NCBI GenBank assembly: GCA_017965445.1
Contig: JAGCPZ010000069.1
Coordinates: forward strand, 1 to 56,015
DNA: 56,015 nt
DNA from: Fibrobacter sp.
GTDB lineage: Bacteria > Fibrobacterota > Fibrobacteria > Fibrobacterales > Fibrobacteraceae
Direction: 5' to 3'
A program made the translations under genes and the position numbers. The notes under the pieces were generated by a model. That model made no database searches. It saw only the letters and a list, made by a program, of their open reading frames with translations, and was not told the DNA's origin. Positions 43,781 through 52,203 of the stretch are shown piece after piece; position 1 is the first letter of the stretch, and each line of letters begins with the position of its first letter.

Positions 43781-43927
43781 ATGTCTGAAAAAGAAATGTC
43801 TCTTTATGGTGAAGGTGTCGGTTTCGAACGTATCCGTCGCATCACGGGTTACCTTGTCGGTACAATCGATCGCTTCAACAATGCAAAACGAGCTGAAGTT
43901 AGCGACCGCGTAAAGCACGGGGTGTAA
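43781..43927 (+). CDS. Stand-alone glycyl-radical domain peptide of class III ribonucleotide reductase
   Basis: A 48-codon ORF in a frame different from nrdD. AAGGAG (43766-43771) stands 9 bases before its ATG. After a short leader (MSEKEMSLYGEGVG) it reads FERIRRITGYLVG, then FNNAKRAEVSDRVKHGV. This is the full C-terminal glycyl-radical segment of NrdD: Gly23 is the predicted radical residue, and FN..K..EV..RVKH is the conserved tail. The nrdD frame stops at 43749-43751 and this frame has a stop at 43772-43774, so neither readthrough nor a single frameshift joins them. It lies 29 bases after nrdD and 12 before nrdG. I infer a separate subunit that is activated by NrdG and docks on NrdD, as YfiD/GrcA does for pyruvate formate-lyase. 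Confidence 0.9.
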   Translation: MSEKEMSLYGEGVGFERIRRITGYLVGTIDRFNNAKRAEVSDRVKHGV

Positions 43928-43939
43928 TCGGCGCTTGCC

Positions 43940-44500
43940 ATGTCCGATTATCCTCCATTGAAAATCGCTGGAATAGAGCCGGAATCCTTCGTTGATGGAC
44001 CCGGTATCCGCTTGACCGTGTTTACCCAGGGTTGCCACCACAACTGCCCTGGCTGCCAGAATCCGCAGACGCACGATTTTGGGGGCGGACACTTTATCGA
44101 GCGCGAAGCGATTATCACGATGATTAAGGAAAATCCGCTGTTGGACGGAGTGACGTTCAGCGGCGGCGACCCGATGGACCAGGCGGCGGCACTAGTTCCG
44201 CTGGCTCGCGAAATCAAGGAACGCGGTCTCAATCTCGTCATCTTCACGGGTTATACGTACGAGCGATTGATGGAACTCACGCCCGAAAAGCCGGAACTTT
44301 TTGAGCTGCTGACCTTCGCGGATATCCTCATCGATGGCCCGTTCATCATGGCGAAAAAATCGCTCGAACTCAAGTTCCGCGGCTCCAGCAACCAGCGCAT
44401 TATCGATGTGCAGAAAAGCCTTGTCGAAGGCCACGTGGTCATCCACCAGATTCAGCTGGACGAGATGGCGGAACATCCCGATCGCGAATACAATACGTAG
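43940..44500 (+). CDS. nrdG: Anaerobic ribonucleotide reductase activating protein (radical SAM)
   Basis: Radical SAM enzyme that uses S-adenosylmethionine and a [4Fe-4S] cluster to make the glycyl radical of class III ribonucleotide reductase. The cluster motif CHHNCPGC (C32, C36, C39; CX3CX2C) is followed by TFSGGDPM (the SAM-binding GGDP) and VIFTGYTYE. The length (186) suits the small NrdG type. It starts 12 bases after the glycyl-radical peptide. No good ribosome-binding site is visible, so translation may be coupled to the preceding ORF. Confidence 0.95.
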   Translation: MSDYPPLKIAGIEPESFVDGPGIRLTVFTQGCHHNCPGCQNPQTHDFGGGHFIEREAIITMIKENPLLDGVTFSGGDPMDQAAALVPLAREIKERGLNLVIFTGYTYERLMELTPEKPELFELLTFADILIDGPFIMAKKSLELKFRGSSNQRIIDVQKSLVEGHVVIHQIQLDEMAEHPDREYNT

Positions 44501-44533
44501 TAATCTGCCGTGAGGAAGTAAACTTCTGCAATT

Positions 44534-44569
44534 TGTCATGCCGGACTTGTTCCGGCATCTTCTTTTTTG
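44534..44569 (+). terminator. Terminator of the nrd operon, built on an R7-type hairpin
   Basis: ATGCCGGA (44538-44545), loop CTTGT, TCCGGCAT (44551-44558), then CTTCTTTTTT. The left arm with TTGTCATGCC matches the repeat around the recD2 start codon. Confidence 0.85.
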
Positions 44570-44575
44570 TATCGC

Positions 44576-44605
44576 GTCATGTTGAGCGAACGCGAAACAT
44601 CCAGT
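44576..44605 (+). repeat. R1 intergenic repeat after the nrd operon, copy 1
   Basis: GTCATGTTGAGCGAACGC, then GAAACATCCAGT: R1 ends with point differences. Confidence 0.75.
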
Positions 44606-44621
44606 AACTTTTTTGAATCAC

Positions 44622-44653
44622 GTCATCCTGAACCCGTAGGGGAAGGATCCAGT
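44622..44653 (+). repeat. R1 intergenic repeat after the nrd operon, copy 2
   Basis: GTCATCCTGAACCCGTAGG, then GGAAGGATCCAGT. The two copies stand head to tail with 16 bases between them. Confidence 0.78.
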
Positions 44654-44722
44654 GAAGTTGTAAGGGTGCTTTGGGCATTTTTTTGTTAAATTAAAAAAGA
44701 TCTTTCAAAAAAATTGCTTTAT

Positions 44723-45448
44723 ATGTCTAGATTTTATCTATTTGTTCTCCTTGCTATAATTTTGTTTGTCAAGCCGACATTTGCGTATTATAGCGAATAC
44801 AATGAAGTTGATGAACAAAGAGAGTCTAAGATTTTGTATCACTCTGTTACGGATTCTGTTACTCCGTCATTAAATTATTATGCGAATTTATTTGTTTTTT
44901 CAAATGTTTTATCGATGCCCATTGGTCTTGCCATTTTGGATTTTGACATAGAAAAAGAAAATAGGTATCGCGGCTCTTTGATGTTTAATTTTTCGTCGAT
45001 TTTCAGATTTTATGATTTTCGCAAAGATTGGGAAGGCTTTAAAAGTATATGGAGTGTTGGGATTGGTTATAGGCAATATTTAGGAACAATATTTTTTGAA
45101 AATGTTGATTCTACAAATGCTCCAGTAAAATATCGTAATATTCCGTATAATAGCTTATCTGTTTTTTTTATTCAAGTAATGGTGTCTCCGTCTTTGTTAT
45201 TTGACAATTATAAAATAGAAGTGAATCTTGAAAAACATAGTAGTTTTGGTTTGGGAGGCTTTGTAATGGGAAAAGTAGGAGTTGTATGGAACTTGCGTAA
45301 TTTCTTGTTGGAGATGGGATTTTTTTGTGGTTATCAATATTGGAATGGTGTGAAAAGTTCGGTTTATAATAATAAAGGTTTTGCTTTTGTCAATGTATGT
45401 CCTTCAAAAGGCCATTGCTTTGGAGCTGAAATAAAACTTGGTCTTTAG
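44723..45448 (+). CDS. AT-rich outer-membrane-like protein, unrecognised
   Basis: The start at 44723 (MSRFYLFVLL) gives a signal peptide ending PTFA; a TTG-started extension to 44714 is unlikely. The mature ~220 residues alternate aromatic and polar residues with glycine turns (GIGYRQYLGTIFF, FVMGKVGVVWNLRNFLLEMG), as in small beta-barrels. Two cysteines in VNVCPSKGHC stand near the end. The gene is clearly more AT-rich than its neighbours, with many TTT/AAT codons, so it may be recently acquired or fast-evolving. No family recognised. Confidence 0.65.
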   Translation: MSRFYLFVLLAIILFVKPTFAYYSEYNEVDEQRESKILYHSVTDSVTPSLNYYANLFVFSNVLSMPIGLAILDFDIEKENRYRGSLMFNFSSIFRFYDFRKDWEGFKSIWSVGIGYRQYLGTIFFENVDSTNAPVKYRNIPYNSLSVFFIQVMVSPSLLFDNYKIEVNLEKHSSFGLGGFVMGKVGVVWNLRNFLLEMGFFCGYQYWNGVKSSVYNNKGFAFVNVCPSKGHCFGAEIKLGL

Positions 45449-45466
45449 AATCGTTATATTTACCTC

Positions 45467-46513
45467 ATGGTTATGAGAAAGTTTGATTTTTTGGCAATGG
45501 CGGCGGTGTCCGTAACATTTGCGACGTCTGCTTTTGCGGCGGGTAAGGTTGCTTGCGTCGGCAATAGCATTACTTACGGTTTCGGGATAGAGTCCTGGCC
45601 TGACCAGACGAGCTATCCGCACCATTTGCAGGGGATGCTGCGCGGTGACGCCCCTGGCGATACTGTCGAAAATTTTGGCGTGAGTTCGCTTACCGTCCGG
45701 AAAGACGATCAAGCTTCTTACTGGAAGGGCCATCGTTTTGCACCGGCGATTGAATTTGCCGCAGATACGGTTATCATAGAACTTGGCACGAACGATTCCA
45801 AAGCTTATACGCAGTGGAGCACTCCGGCACAGAACGCCGCGGTAGATTCTGCGATTACCGCGGATTTTGAAGCTTTGATTGACACGTTCCAGGTAAAGTC
45901 GAAACCGCACATTTTTATTTGCCTTGCGCCTTACGTGAATAACGTGGATTGGAACATTCTCGATACGGCTGTCGTGAAGCGCGTGAATCCGGCGATTTTG
46001 CGTGCGGGAATTGAAAAGGGCGTGAACGTCATCGACTTGCATTCTCGTTTTAGCGCTCTTGAAAATCGGAGTTGGTATTTGTCGGATATGGTGCACCCGT
46101 CTGTCGAGGGCGCAAAGCACTTGGCAGAAATTGTGTACGCTCATTTGCAGAAAGATACGTTGCATGTGACGCAAGAAGGTTCAAAGCTTGTGGCGCCAAA
46201 GGGCTTTGGCTACCAGTGGTACAAGGATGGCAAGGTTCTAAAGGGCGATACGCTTGAAACGCTTTCCATAAATAGCGTGGGCAAGTACAAGGTCTCTGTG
46301 AAGGTTGACGAAAAAAGCTTGTCGCGCATTGTGACGGCGCCGTTGAATGTGCAAGAAACGACGGGGCTGAAACCGAATATCCGCACCGGTCGCGATAATG
46401 ATGCTCTTGAGGGGGCGTCTGCAGGCTTCCGCACAGAACAGCAGTTTGACGCAAATGGACGTACTTTGAAAAAGTCTGGAAAGCACCAGAAGAGCTTTAG
46501 TAAACTTCGCTAG
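45467..46513 (+). CDS. Secreted SGNH/GDSL-type esterase with C-terminal Ig-like region
   Basis: Signal peptide (to about 24, TSAFA). The SGNH blocks are in order: GNSITYG with nucleophile Ser34, GVSSLTV with Gly71, ELGTND with Asn109, and SDMVHPS with Asp207/His210. The catalytic residues are complete. Members of this family deacetylate sugars or lipids; a role in removing acetyl groups from plant polysaccharides would suit the organism but is not shown. After about residue 225 a small beta-rich domain follows (GFGYQWYKDGKVLKGDTLET), as in Ig-like folds. An alternative start at 45473 (MRKFDF) would fit as well; TATATTT lies at 45455. The end overlaps the convergent recD2 by 4 bases. Confidence 0.85.
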   Translation: MVMRKFDFLAMAAVSVTFATSAFAAGKVACVGNSITYGFGIESWPDQTSYPHHLQGMLRGDAPGDTVENFGVSSLTVRKDDQASYWKGHRFAPAIEFAADTVIIELGTNDSKAYTQWSTPAQNAAVDSAITADFEALIDTFQVKSKPHIFICLAPYVNNVDWNILDTAVVKRVNPAILRAGIEKGVNVIDLHSRFSALENRSWYLSDMVHPSVEGAKHLAEIVYAHLQKDTLHVTQEGSKLVAPKGFGYQWYKDGKVLKGDTLETLSINSVGKYKVSVKVDEKSLSRIVTAPLNVQETTGLKPNIRTGRDNDALEGASAGFRTEQQFDANGRTLKKSGKHQKSFSKLR

Positions 46514-48663
46514 CCTAGTTTTTCCGTGAGTCGTGTGTAGCGGCGGGTGCTGCGGTTGTTGCGCACTGCCTGGTAGAAGGCTCCCGGTGCAGATAAAATC
46601 CACACATGGCCTTTGGCACGCGTGATGGCGGTGTAGATGAGGTTCCGCTGCAGCATGATGCTGTGGCTGGAATCGAGTACGACGACGACGGCAGGGTATT
46701 CGCTGCCTTGGCTCTTGTGGATGGTGCAGGCGTAGGCGAGCATGAGTTCTTCGACTTCGTCGGGTTCGTAATCGACGGTTTTGTCGTCGTAAAAGACGGT
46801 GATTTTTTTCGTGTCCTTGCCGATTTTGTAGATGATACCCACGTCACCGTTAAACACGTTCTTGTCGTAGTTGTTGCGGATTTGCATTACGCGGTCGCCC
46901 GTGCTCCAGTTGCCGCTTGCGATTTTGATGCGTTCCTTGCCCGGATTTAGCAGGTCCTGCAAGAAGTTGTTCAACTCGTAAATGCCGAGTGGGCCTTTGC
47001 GCATGGGCGAGAGCAACTGCATCTCTGTTTGAATGTCGATGTCGATTTTTTCTCTGATGCCGTAAGTGACGAGGCGCGCGATGATGTCTTTAGCTTCATC
47101 AGCCGACTCGTAGGGCAAAAAGTGGAAGTTCGTGCCTTCGATAGGCGAGGGGCAAATGCCTTGGTTGATTTTTGCTGCTTTGTCGGCGATGTCGTTTCCG
47201 CCGGCCTGGCGGAAAATGTGCTGAAGGCGGGTGCTCGGAATTTGTGTGCAACGCAACAAGTCGTTCAGCACATTGCCAGCTCCCACGCTGGGGAGCTGGT
47301 CGGCATCGCCCACGAGAACGATTCGCGCATTCAGCGGAGTTGCTTCGAGGAGCGAGGCGGCAAGCCACGTATCCACCATACTGAATTCATCGACAATCAG
47401 CAAATTGCACTGGAGCTTGTTGTCTCCATCGCGGTGGAACTTGCCCGAAATCGGATCGACTTCGAGCAGTCGGTGAATTGTGCGCGCTTTTTCTCCACAG
47501 CATTCGCCCATTCGTTTGGCGGCGCGGCCCGTTGGTGCAGTGAGACTCACGCATTCTTCCATTTGGCGGGCGAGGTACAAAATTCCCTTGAGAATCGTCG
47601 TCTTACCTGTGCCGGGGCCGCCTGTAATGATGGAAATCTTTCGCGAGAGCGCCATCTGGATGGCTCGCTTTTGAATCGGGTCAAAGCTGAACTTGTGTTC
47701 GCGTTCCCAACTGGCGAGAGCGTTTTCGAAGTTGTCTATTTCAAGTTCATTGTATCGCAAACGAAGCTTGATGTTGTCTGCAATGCGTTGCTCGGCGTTG
47801 TAGAGCGGCGGAAAATAACAATCATCGCCTTCACGTTTGATGCGCCCGCTTTCGCTTGCCTTTTCGAATTCATCAAGCAAAATATTGATGGGGCCGTCAT
47901 CGTCCGGTTGCAAACGCAAATTGCGGAACGTGCGTTCCAGGAGTACGTTCTTCGGCAAAAATACATGCCCGTCGTTAATGGACGCCTCTTGCAGCGTGTA
48001 AAGCAACGCCGCCTGAAAACGTTCGGGACTATCCTTCGGAAATCCTACTTTCTGCGCAATTTCGTCTGCCTTCAAAAAGCCGATGCCCCAGACTTCTTCG
48101 CAGAGCATGTACGGATTCTGCGTGATGCGTTCGATGGTCGCCTGACCGAACTTGTTCCAAAGGCGCTTGGCCACGCTACCGACAATCTCGTGCTTGTACA
48201 AAAACAGCATCGTTTCGCGACTGTGCCTGGCCTCTTGCCAACGTGCCAAAAAAGCTTCCACCTTGCGGGCGGGGAACCCCTTGATTTTCACTTCGCGGAA
48301 CTTATCCGGATTGTTGTCGAGAATGTCGGCGGTCGCATCGCCAAAAACTTCGACTATGCGTTCAGCAATCTTTTGCCCCACGCCCGGAAATTGCCCGCTT
48401 GCCAAGTATTCGACGATATCGTTATCGTCTGTGGCGAGGTATTCAAAAGAAGTTGCCTGGAACTGCTTTCCGTATTTGGGATGCGACCCCCACTCACCTT
48501 CGATGGCGATGGATTCACCGGGCTGTAGAACTGGAAAAGTGCCCGTGACGACAACGACTTTTTTGCTTTCGATATCGTTAAGGCGCATCACGGTAAAGCC
48601 GTTTTGCAGGCTGTGGAACGTGATGCTTTTTATGCTTCCCTTAAGATTCACAACAATTGTCAT
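46510..48663 (-). CDS. recD2: RecD2-type ATP-dependent DNA helicase
   Basis: A 717-residue SF1B 5'-3' helicase that acts without RecBC. N-terminal OB-like domain: LKGSIKSITFHSLQNGFTVMRL. The helix-hairpin-helix region includes FPGVGQKIAERIVE and GIGFLKADEIAQKVGF. The motor has Walker A GGPGTGKTT, Walker B LLIVDEFSMVD, GDADQLPSVGAGNVL (motif III) and the C-terminal UvrD-like AYACTIHKSQGSE and LIYTAITRAK. It is the complete RecD2 domain set. The annotated ATG (48661-48663 on the plus strand) lies at the edge of an R7 hairpin repeat, so the start codon and leader derive from the repeat; a GTG at codon 5 is an alternative. Confidence 0.92.
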   Translation of the reverse strand: MTIVVNLKGSIKSITFHSLQNGFTVMRLNDIESKKVVVVTGTFPVLQPGESIAIEGEWGSHPKYGKQFQATSFEYLATDDNDIVEYLASGQFPGVGQKIAERIVEVFGDATADILDNNPDKFREVKIKGFPARKVEAFLARWQEARHSRETMLFLYKHEIVGSVAKRLWNKFGQATIERITQNPYMLCEEVWGIGFLKADEIAQKVGFPKDSPERFQAALLYTLQEASINDGHVFLPKNVLLERTFRNLRLQPDDDGPINILLDEFEKASESGRIKREGDDCYFPPLYNAEQRIADNIKLRLRYNELEIDNFENALASWEREHKFSFDPIQKRAIQMALSRKISIITGGPGTGKTTILKGILYLARQMEECVSLTAPTGRAAKRMGECCGEKARTIHRLLEVDPISGKFHRDGDNKLQCNLLIVDEFSMVDTWLAASLLEATPLNARIVLVGDADQLPSVGAGNVLNDLLRCTQIPSTRLQHIFRQAGGNDIADKAAKINQGICPSPIEGTNFHFLPYESADEAKDIIARLVTYGIREKIDIDIQTEMQLLSPMRKGPLGIYELNNFLQDLLNPGKERIKIASGNWSTGDRVMQIRNNYDKNVFNGDVGIIYKIGKDTKKITVFYDDKTVDYEPDEVEELMLAYACTIHKSQGSEYPAVVVVLDSSHSIMLQRNLIYTAITRAKGHVWILSAPGAFYQAVRNNRSTRRYTRLTEKLG

Positions 48664-48700
48664 GCCCGTCCCGGAACTAGTCCGGGATGAAGTCGGGCGT
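48657..48700 (-). repeat. R7 hairpin repeat overlapping the recD2 start codon
   Basis: Two nested inverted repeats, CCCGGAACTAGTCCGGG inside GCCCG/CGGGC. The conserved TTGTCATGCC end is shared with the hairpin at 44534; its complement contains GGCATGACAA, where ATG is the recD2 start. Confidence 0.65.
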
Positions 48701-48740
48701 CTCCGTTATGTTTACTGTGATTGAGTCTTGCATAAATGTA

Positions 48741-48797
48741 TAAGGAGATTCCCCGTCCCTTCGGCTAGGCTCAGGGCAGGCTCTGCGGGGAATGACA
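48741..48797. repeat. 57-bp repeat (family R5), copy 2
   Basis: Identical over 57 bases to 20663-20719. It lies between the recD2 start and the cstA end. Confidence 0.9.
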
Positions 48798-48832
48798 TGA
48801 AGAGTGTTTGTCGCGTACAGTACGATGCTTGT

Positions 48833-50368
48833 TTACTGAGCCTTGGGAACCTTTCCTTCGTCCAAAGTCGAGTTCCAAACGTCAGGATCGAAACCTTCCA
48901 TCTTGGTAAGCGTTTTACCGCGGGTGCAGAGGAGGAATCCGAGAATCGCTGCGTCGTGGAGTGCAATGACGAGAGCAGTCTTGTAGTCGAGACCAAAACC
49001 GAGCGGAGCGCCCTTGAGGTTTTCCGGGCTCACCCAAAGAATATAATCAGCCGTAATGAATGTCATGAACATGCACGGGATAAGTGCAATCCAGAAGTTC
49101 TTCTTTTTGCTGCGGAGATAAACTGTGGCAACGCACAAACTGCAAACGGCCATGAGCTGGTTGCTCCAGCTGAAGTAATTCCACAGGATGTTGAATCCTT
49201 CGGGATTCAAGTTGCTCCAGAAAATGAGTGCTGCACAGATGGCGAACATCGGAACCGTAAGGATGAGGCGATTCTTGATGGATGTCTGTTCAAGCCCGGT
49301 GAGTTCCGCGATGGTCAAACGCAAACTTCTAAGGCTCGTGTCGCCACTCGTAATCGCAAGGATAATCACGCCCACGACCACGAGAATCGAAATCGGTGCC
49401 CACGGAATCACGGTCGAAACGAGAACGCTCAAAACCTTCACGCCCGAAGCGCCCGTCAAAAGTTCCGGCATCTGGTGATAAATGAACATGCCACCTGCAG
49501 CCCAAATCATACCAATCAAACCTTCAATAATCATCATGCCGTAGAACGTCTGGCGGCCAGTCTTTTCGGTCACTTCAGTGCGGGCGACGAGCGGGCTTTG
49601 CGTGCTGTGGAAACCGCTAATGATACCGCAAGCAATCGTCACGAAGAGCATCGGGATAATCGGCTGACCTGCCGGGTGCTTGTGGAAGTTGCTCATGATA
49701 TCTGCAAAGCAGAATTCATCGAGGACGTTCAAGTTGGGGATGATGCCTATGAAAATAGCGAGCGAGGCGAGAATCAAAAGCGCACCGAAAACTGGGTAGA
49801 TGCGACCGATAATCTTGTCAATCGGGAAGAATGTGCTGATGAAGTAGTAGGCGAAAATGACGCCGACGGCAACCCAGAACAGTGTTTGCGAAACGTGGCT
49901 ACCGGCGAGAATCGGCGTATTCACGAGCGCTGCCGGCGTGTTGGTGAACACCGCACCTACAAGGATGAGCGCCACCGAAATCAGTGCCATTACAATTTTT
50001 GCTGGTCCCTTGCCCAAGAACTTGCGGGAGAGTGCAGGCACGTTATAGCCGTTGTTACGCATGCTAATCATGCCGCTGAAGTAGTCGTGCACCGCACCGC
50101 CGAGCACGTTTCCGAGCGGGAGCAGTATAAACACGATGGCGCCAAACTTGATGCCGAGAATCACGCCAATCACAGGACCGATACCGGCAATATTCAAAAG
50201 CTGGATGAGAACGTTTTTCCAGTGCGGCATGGGAACGCGGTCAACGCCGTCCGGATTTGCAAGCGCCGGGGTCTTGCGGTCGTCGGGGCCGAATACACGT
50301 TCAACGAACTTGCCGTAGGTGAAATATCCAAGGATGAGGATTGCAACACCAATTAGGAATGTTATCAT
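48833..50368 (-). CDS. cstA: CstA-family carbon-starvation transporter
   Basis: A 511-residue membrane protein with about 13-16 helices. IAGIGPVIGVILG and LGGAVHDYFSGMISMRNNG are CstA/BtsT signatures; HSTQSPLVARTEV and AITSGDTSLRSLRLTI are also typical. CstA-type proteins import peptides or pyruvate. The length is shorter than E. coli CstA (~700), as in the short subfamily. It lies 22 bases downstream of a beta-barrel gene on the same strand; both are probably one transcript. Confidence 0.9.
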   Translation of the reverse strand: MITFLIGVAILILGYFTYGKFVERVFGPDDRKTPALANPDGVDRVPMPHWKNVLIQLLNIAGIGPVIGVILGIKFGAIVFILLPLGNVLGGAVHDYFSGMISMRNNGYNVPALSRKFLGKGPAKIVMALISVALILVGAVFTNTPAALVNTPILAGSHVSQTLFWVAVGVIFAYYFISTFFPIDKIIGRIYPVFGALLILASLAIFIGIIPNLNVLDEFCFADIMSNFHKHPAGQPIIPMLFVTIACGIISGFHSTQSPLVARTEVTEKTGRQTFYGMMIIEGLIGMIWAAGGMFIYHQMPELLTGASGVKVLSVLVSTVIPWAPISILVVVGVIILAITSGDTSLRSLRLTIAELTGLEQTSIKNRLILTVPMFAICAALIFWSNLNPEGFNILWNYFSWSNQLMAVCSLCVATVYLRSKKKNFWIALIPCMFMTFITADYILWVSPENLKGAPLGFGLDYKTALVIALHDAAILGFLLCTRGKTLTKMEGFDPDVWNSTLDEGKVPKAQ

Positions 50369-50390
50369 TTTTTGTGCCTTCTTTAGTTAA

Positions 50391-51068
50391 TTAAAACTGT
50401 ACCATCGCGCTGATGGAAATGGCTATGTATGTTTGCCAGATATAGCTTTTAAGATCCTTTGTGCCCGCATTATTTGTATTGACGGCCTTGTACCAGGTCT
50501 CGTAAACACGCATTGACGGGTTTAGGGCGAAATAGTCCGTAATGAAGTAACGCACGTTTCCGATGAGGGCTATTGCTGAACCCATCAGTTCCGAATTCGC
50601 AAAACCTTTTTCTACGCTTGTGGCGTTGTTCTTGAGCTTAACCGAGGAGAACGAGTAGCCGAGCCCGACGCCCGCCTGGAAAAATTCAGGGTAGAAAAAG
50701 TTATAGGTGAATTCCGCCCCAAGTCTCCAAAAACGCATCTGCTGTTCTTTCATAGTTTCGGGGAGGCCGTTGATGTCAACGTTCATGGACCAGTATTGGA
50801 ACGTGGCGGCAATGGAAAACTCGCGGATGTTCACGCCGAGACTGTAATCGGGAGACATGAGGACTTTGGTCAGCGGCAAATTGATCGTTTCGGTTATTCC
50901 GTCTTCTTGAACCTTTATGGAGCGTTCGAAAAAATCACCACGGTTTGCGATGACTCCGAAACCGATGCTTGCAAAATAAGAGCGTGGCCAATAGCTATAA
51001 TCGCTGTCTTCGGGTTGCGCAAAAATGGCGGAACTCAACAAGGCTATGGCTAATAAAAATTTTTTCAT
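50391..51068 (-). CDS. Small outer-membrane beta-barrel protein
   Basis: TGGAGG precedes the ATG. Signal peptide MKKFLLAIALLSSAIFA, then about 205 residues of alternating strands with aromatic ends (YFASIGFGVIANRG, FSIAATFQYWSMNV, FFQAGVGLGYSFSSVKL) and a final aromatic residue (AMVQF), as BAM substrates have. It stands upstream of cstA by 22 bases. A possible partnership (outer-membrane passage for the CstA substrate) is inference. Confidence 0.75.
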   Translation of the reverse strand: MKKFLLAIALLSSAIFAQPEDSDYSYWPRSYFASIGFGVIANRGDFFERSIKVQEDGITETINLPLTKVLMSPDYSLGVNIREFSIAATFQYWSMNVDINGLPETMKEQQMRFWRLGAEFTYNFFYPEFFQAGVGLGYSFSSVKLKNNATSVEKGFANSELMGSAIALIGNVRYFITDYFALNPSMRVYETWYKAVNTNNAGTKDLKSYIWQTYIAISISAMVQF

Positions 51069-51077
51069 TTTTCCTCC

Positions 51078-51116
51078 AAAAAGATAGCGTCCCTAAATCT
51101 AGAAATTTAAGGACGC
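51078..51116 (-). terminator. Hairpin between nadA and the barrel gene: terminator or attenuator
   Basis: On the minus strand GCGTCCTTAAAT and ATTTAGGGACGC form a 12-bp stem (one mismatch), followed by TATCTTTTT. The downstream SD begins right after it, so the barrel gene needs either readthrough or a promoter lying before the hairpin. Confidence 0.75.
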
Positions 51117-51146
51117 TTGTTGAAAACGGCTATATATTATGACGCT

Positions 51147-52160
51147 TTATTCGGCGTATTTGAACATGGCGTCGATGCACTTCTTGGCTTTGACGCGCAC
51201 GCTTTCGTCGAGGGAGATGTGTTCTGCCTTTTCGGGGTGGCGGAGCGCTTCCAGAATGTTTTCGAGGGAGTTCGACTTCATGTACTTGCACATGCAGCAG
51301 CTGCCGATAAAGTTCATGTCGGGGTGTTCGTAGTGCATACGCGCATTGAGGCCGCATTCCGTGAGGAGCAAGATGCAACTATCCTTGGGCTGCTGGTTGA
51401 TGTAGCTGACCATCTGGCCGGTACTTCCGACGTAGTCGCTGAGCATGGCAACAGACGGGTTGCATTCCGGGTGGCTAATCACCTTGAGATTCGGGTTTTG
51501 GCTACGGAAGAACTGGATCAAATCCGGGTCGTAGTTTTCGTGGACGTAGCAGCAGCCGTTATAGAGCTTGATATCTTTCTTGACGCCGCGGCGCTTCATC
51601 TCGTCGATGATATTCTGGCCCATGAGGGCGTCCGGTACAAAGTAAATCTTGTCGGAGGGGATTGTTTCGACGATGTGCATCACGTTACCGCTGGTGACGC
51701 AGACGTCGCAGGCGGCCTTCACGTCGGCGGTGGTGTTGATGTAGCAAACGAACGTGTAATCCGGATTTTGCTTGCGGAGTTCTTCGACGTCCTTGCCGGT
51801 GATGGAATCGGCGAGGCTGCAACCCGTGAGCGGGCCCGGAATAATGACGTCTTTCTGCGGGTTCAGAATCTTGGCGGTTTCGCCCATGAAACGGACTGCA
51901 GAGAAGAGAATCGTCTTTTGCTGGACGGTGGTGGCGTCCTTGCTGAGCTTGAAGCTATCGCCGGTGAAATCCGCAACACCCAGGAGAATTTCAGGAGCAC
52001 AGTAGCTGTGGGCGAGGATTACGGTATCCTGTTCTTTCTTGAGTTCGTTGATTTCGTTGATGAGCGGGAGCATCTTTTCCACCTTTTCCATGGTATAGGT
52101 GCAAAGGGCTGCGCCCGGCTTGACGGACTTGAGACGGTTGTAAAGTTCTTCTGCGGTCAT
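51147..52160 (-). CDS. nadA: Quinolinate synthase
   Basis: Makes quinolinate from iminoaspartate and dihydroxyacetone phosphate for NAD synthesis, using an oxygen-sensitive [4Fe-4S] cluster. AHSYCAPEI, FMGETAKILNP, GPLTGCSLAD, HPECNPSV, GSTGQMVSYI and GSCCMCKYMKSNSLE are family segments containing the cluster cysteines and substrate residues. The length (337) is normal. It is a single gene; nadB and nadC are not in the window. Confidence 0.96.
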   Translation of the reverse strand: MTAEELYNRLKSVKPGAALCTYTMEKVEKMLPLINEINELKKEQDTVILAHSYCAPEILLGVADFTGDSFKLSKDATTVQQKTILFSAVRFMGETAKILNPQKDVIIPGPLTGCSLADSITGKDVEELRKQNPDYTFVCYINTTADVKAACDVCVTSGNVMHIVETIPSDKIYFVPDALMGQNIIDEMKRRGVKKDIKLYNGCCYVHENYDPDLIQFFRSQNPNLKVISHPECNPSVAMLSDYVGSTGQMVSYINQQPKDSCILLLTECGLNARMHYEHPDMNFIGSCCMCKYMKSNSLENILEALRHPEKAEHISLDESVRVKAKKCIDAMFKYAE

Positions 52161-52203
52161 TGTTGTTCCGTGGTTAAATGCCTAGTGTAAAGATAGAAAT
52201 TAG

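Noticed and set aside
43749..43783. Sequencing frameshift joining nrdD with the glycyl-radical ORF
   Set aside because: The nrdD frame and the second frame both have their own stops before the second ATG, and a good Shine-Dalgarno with correct spacing stands there. One indel would not restore a single chain.
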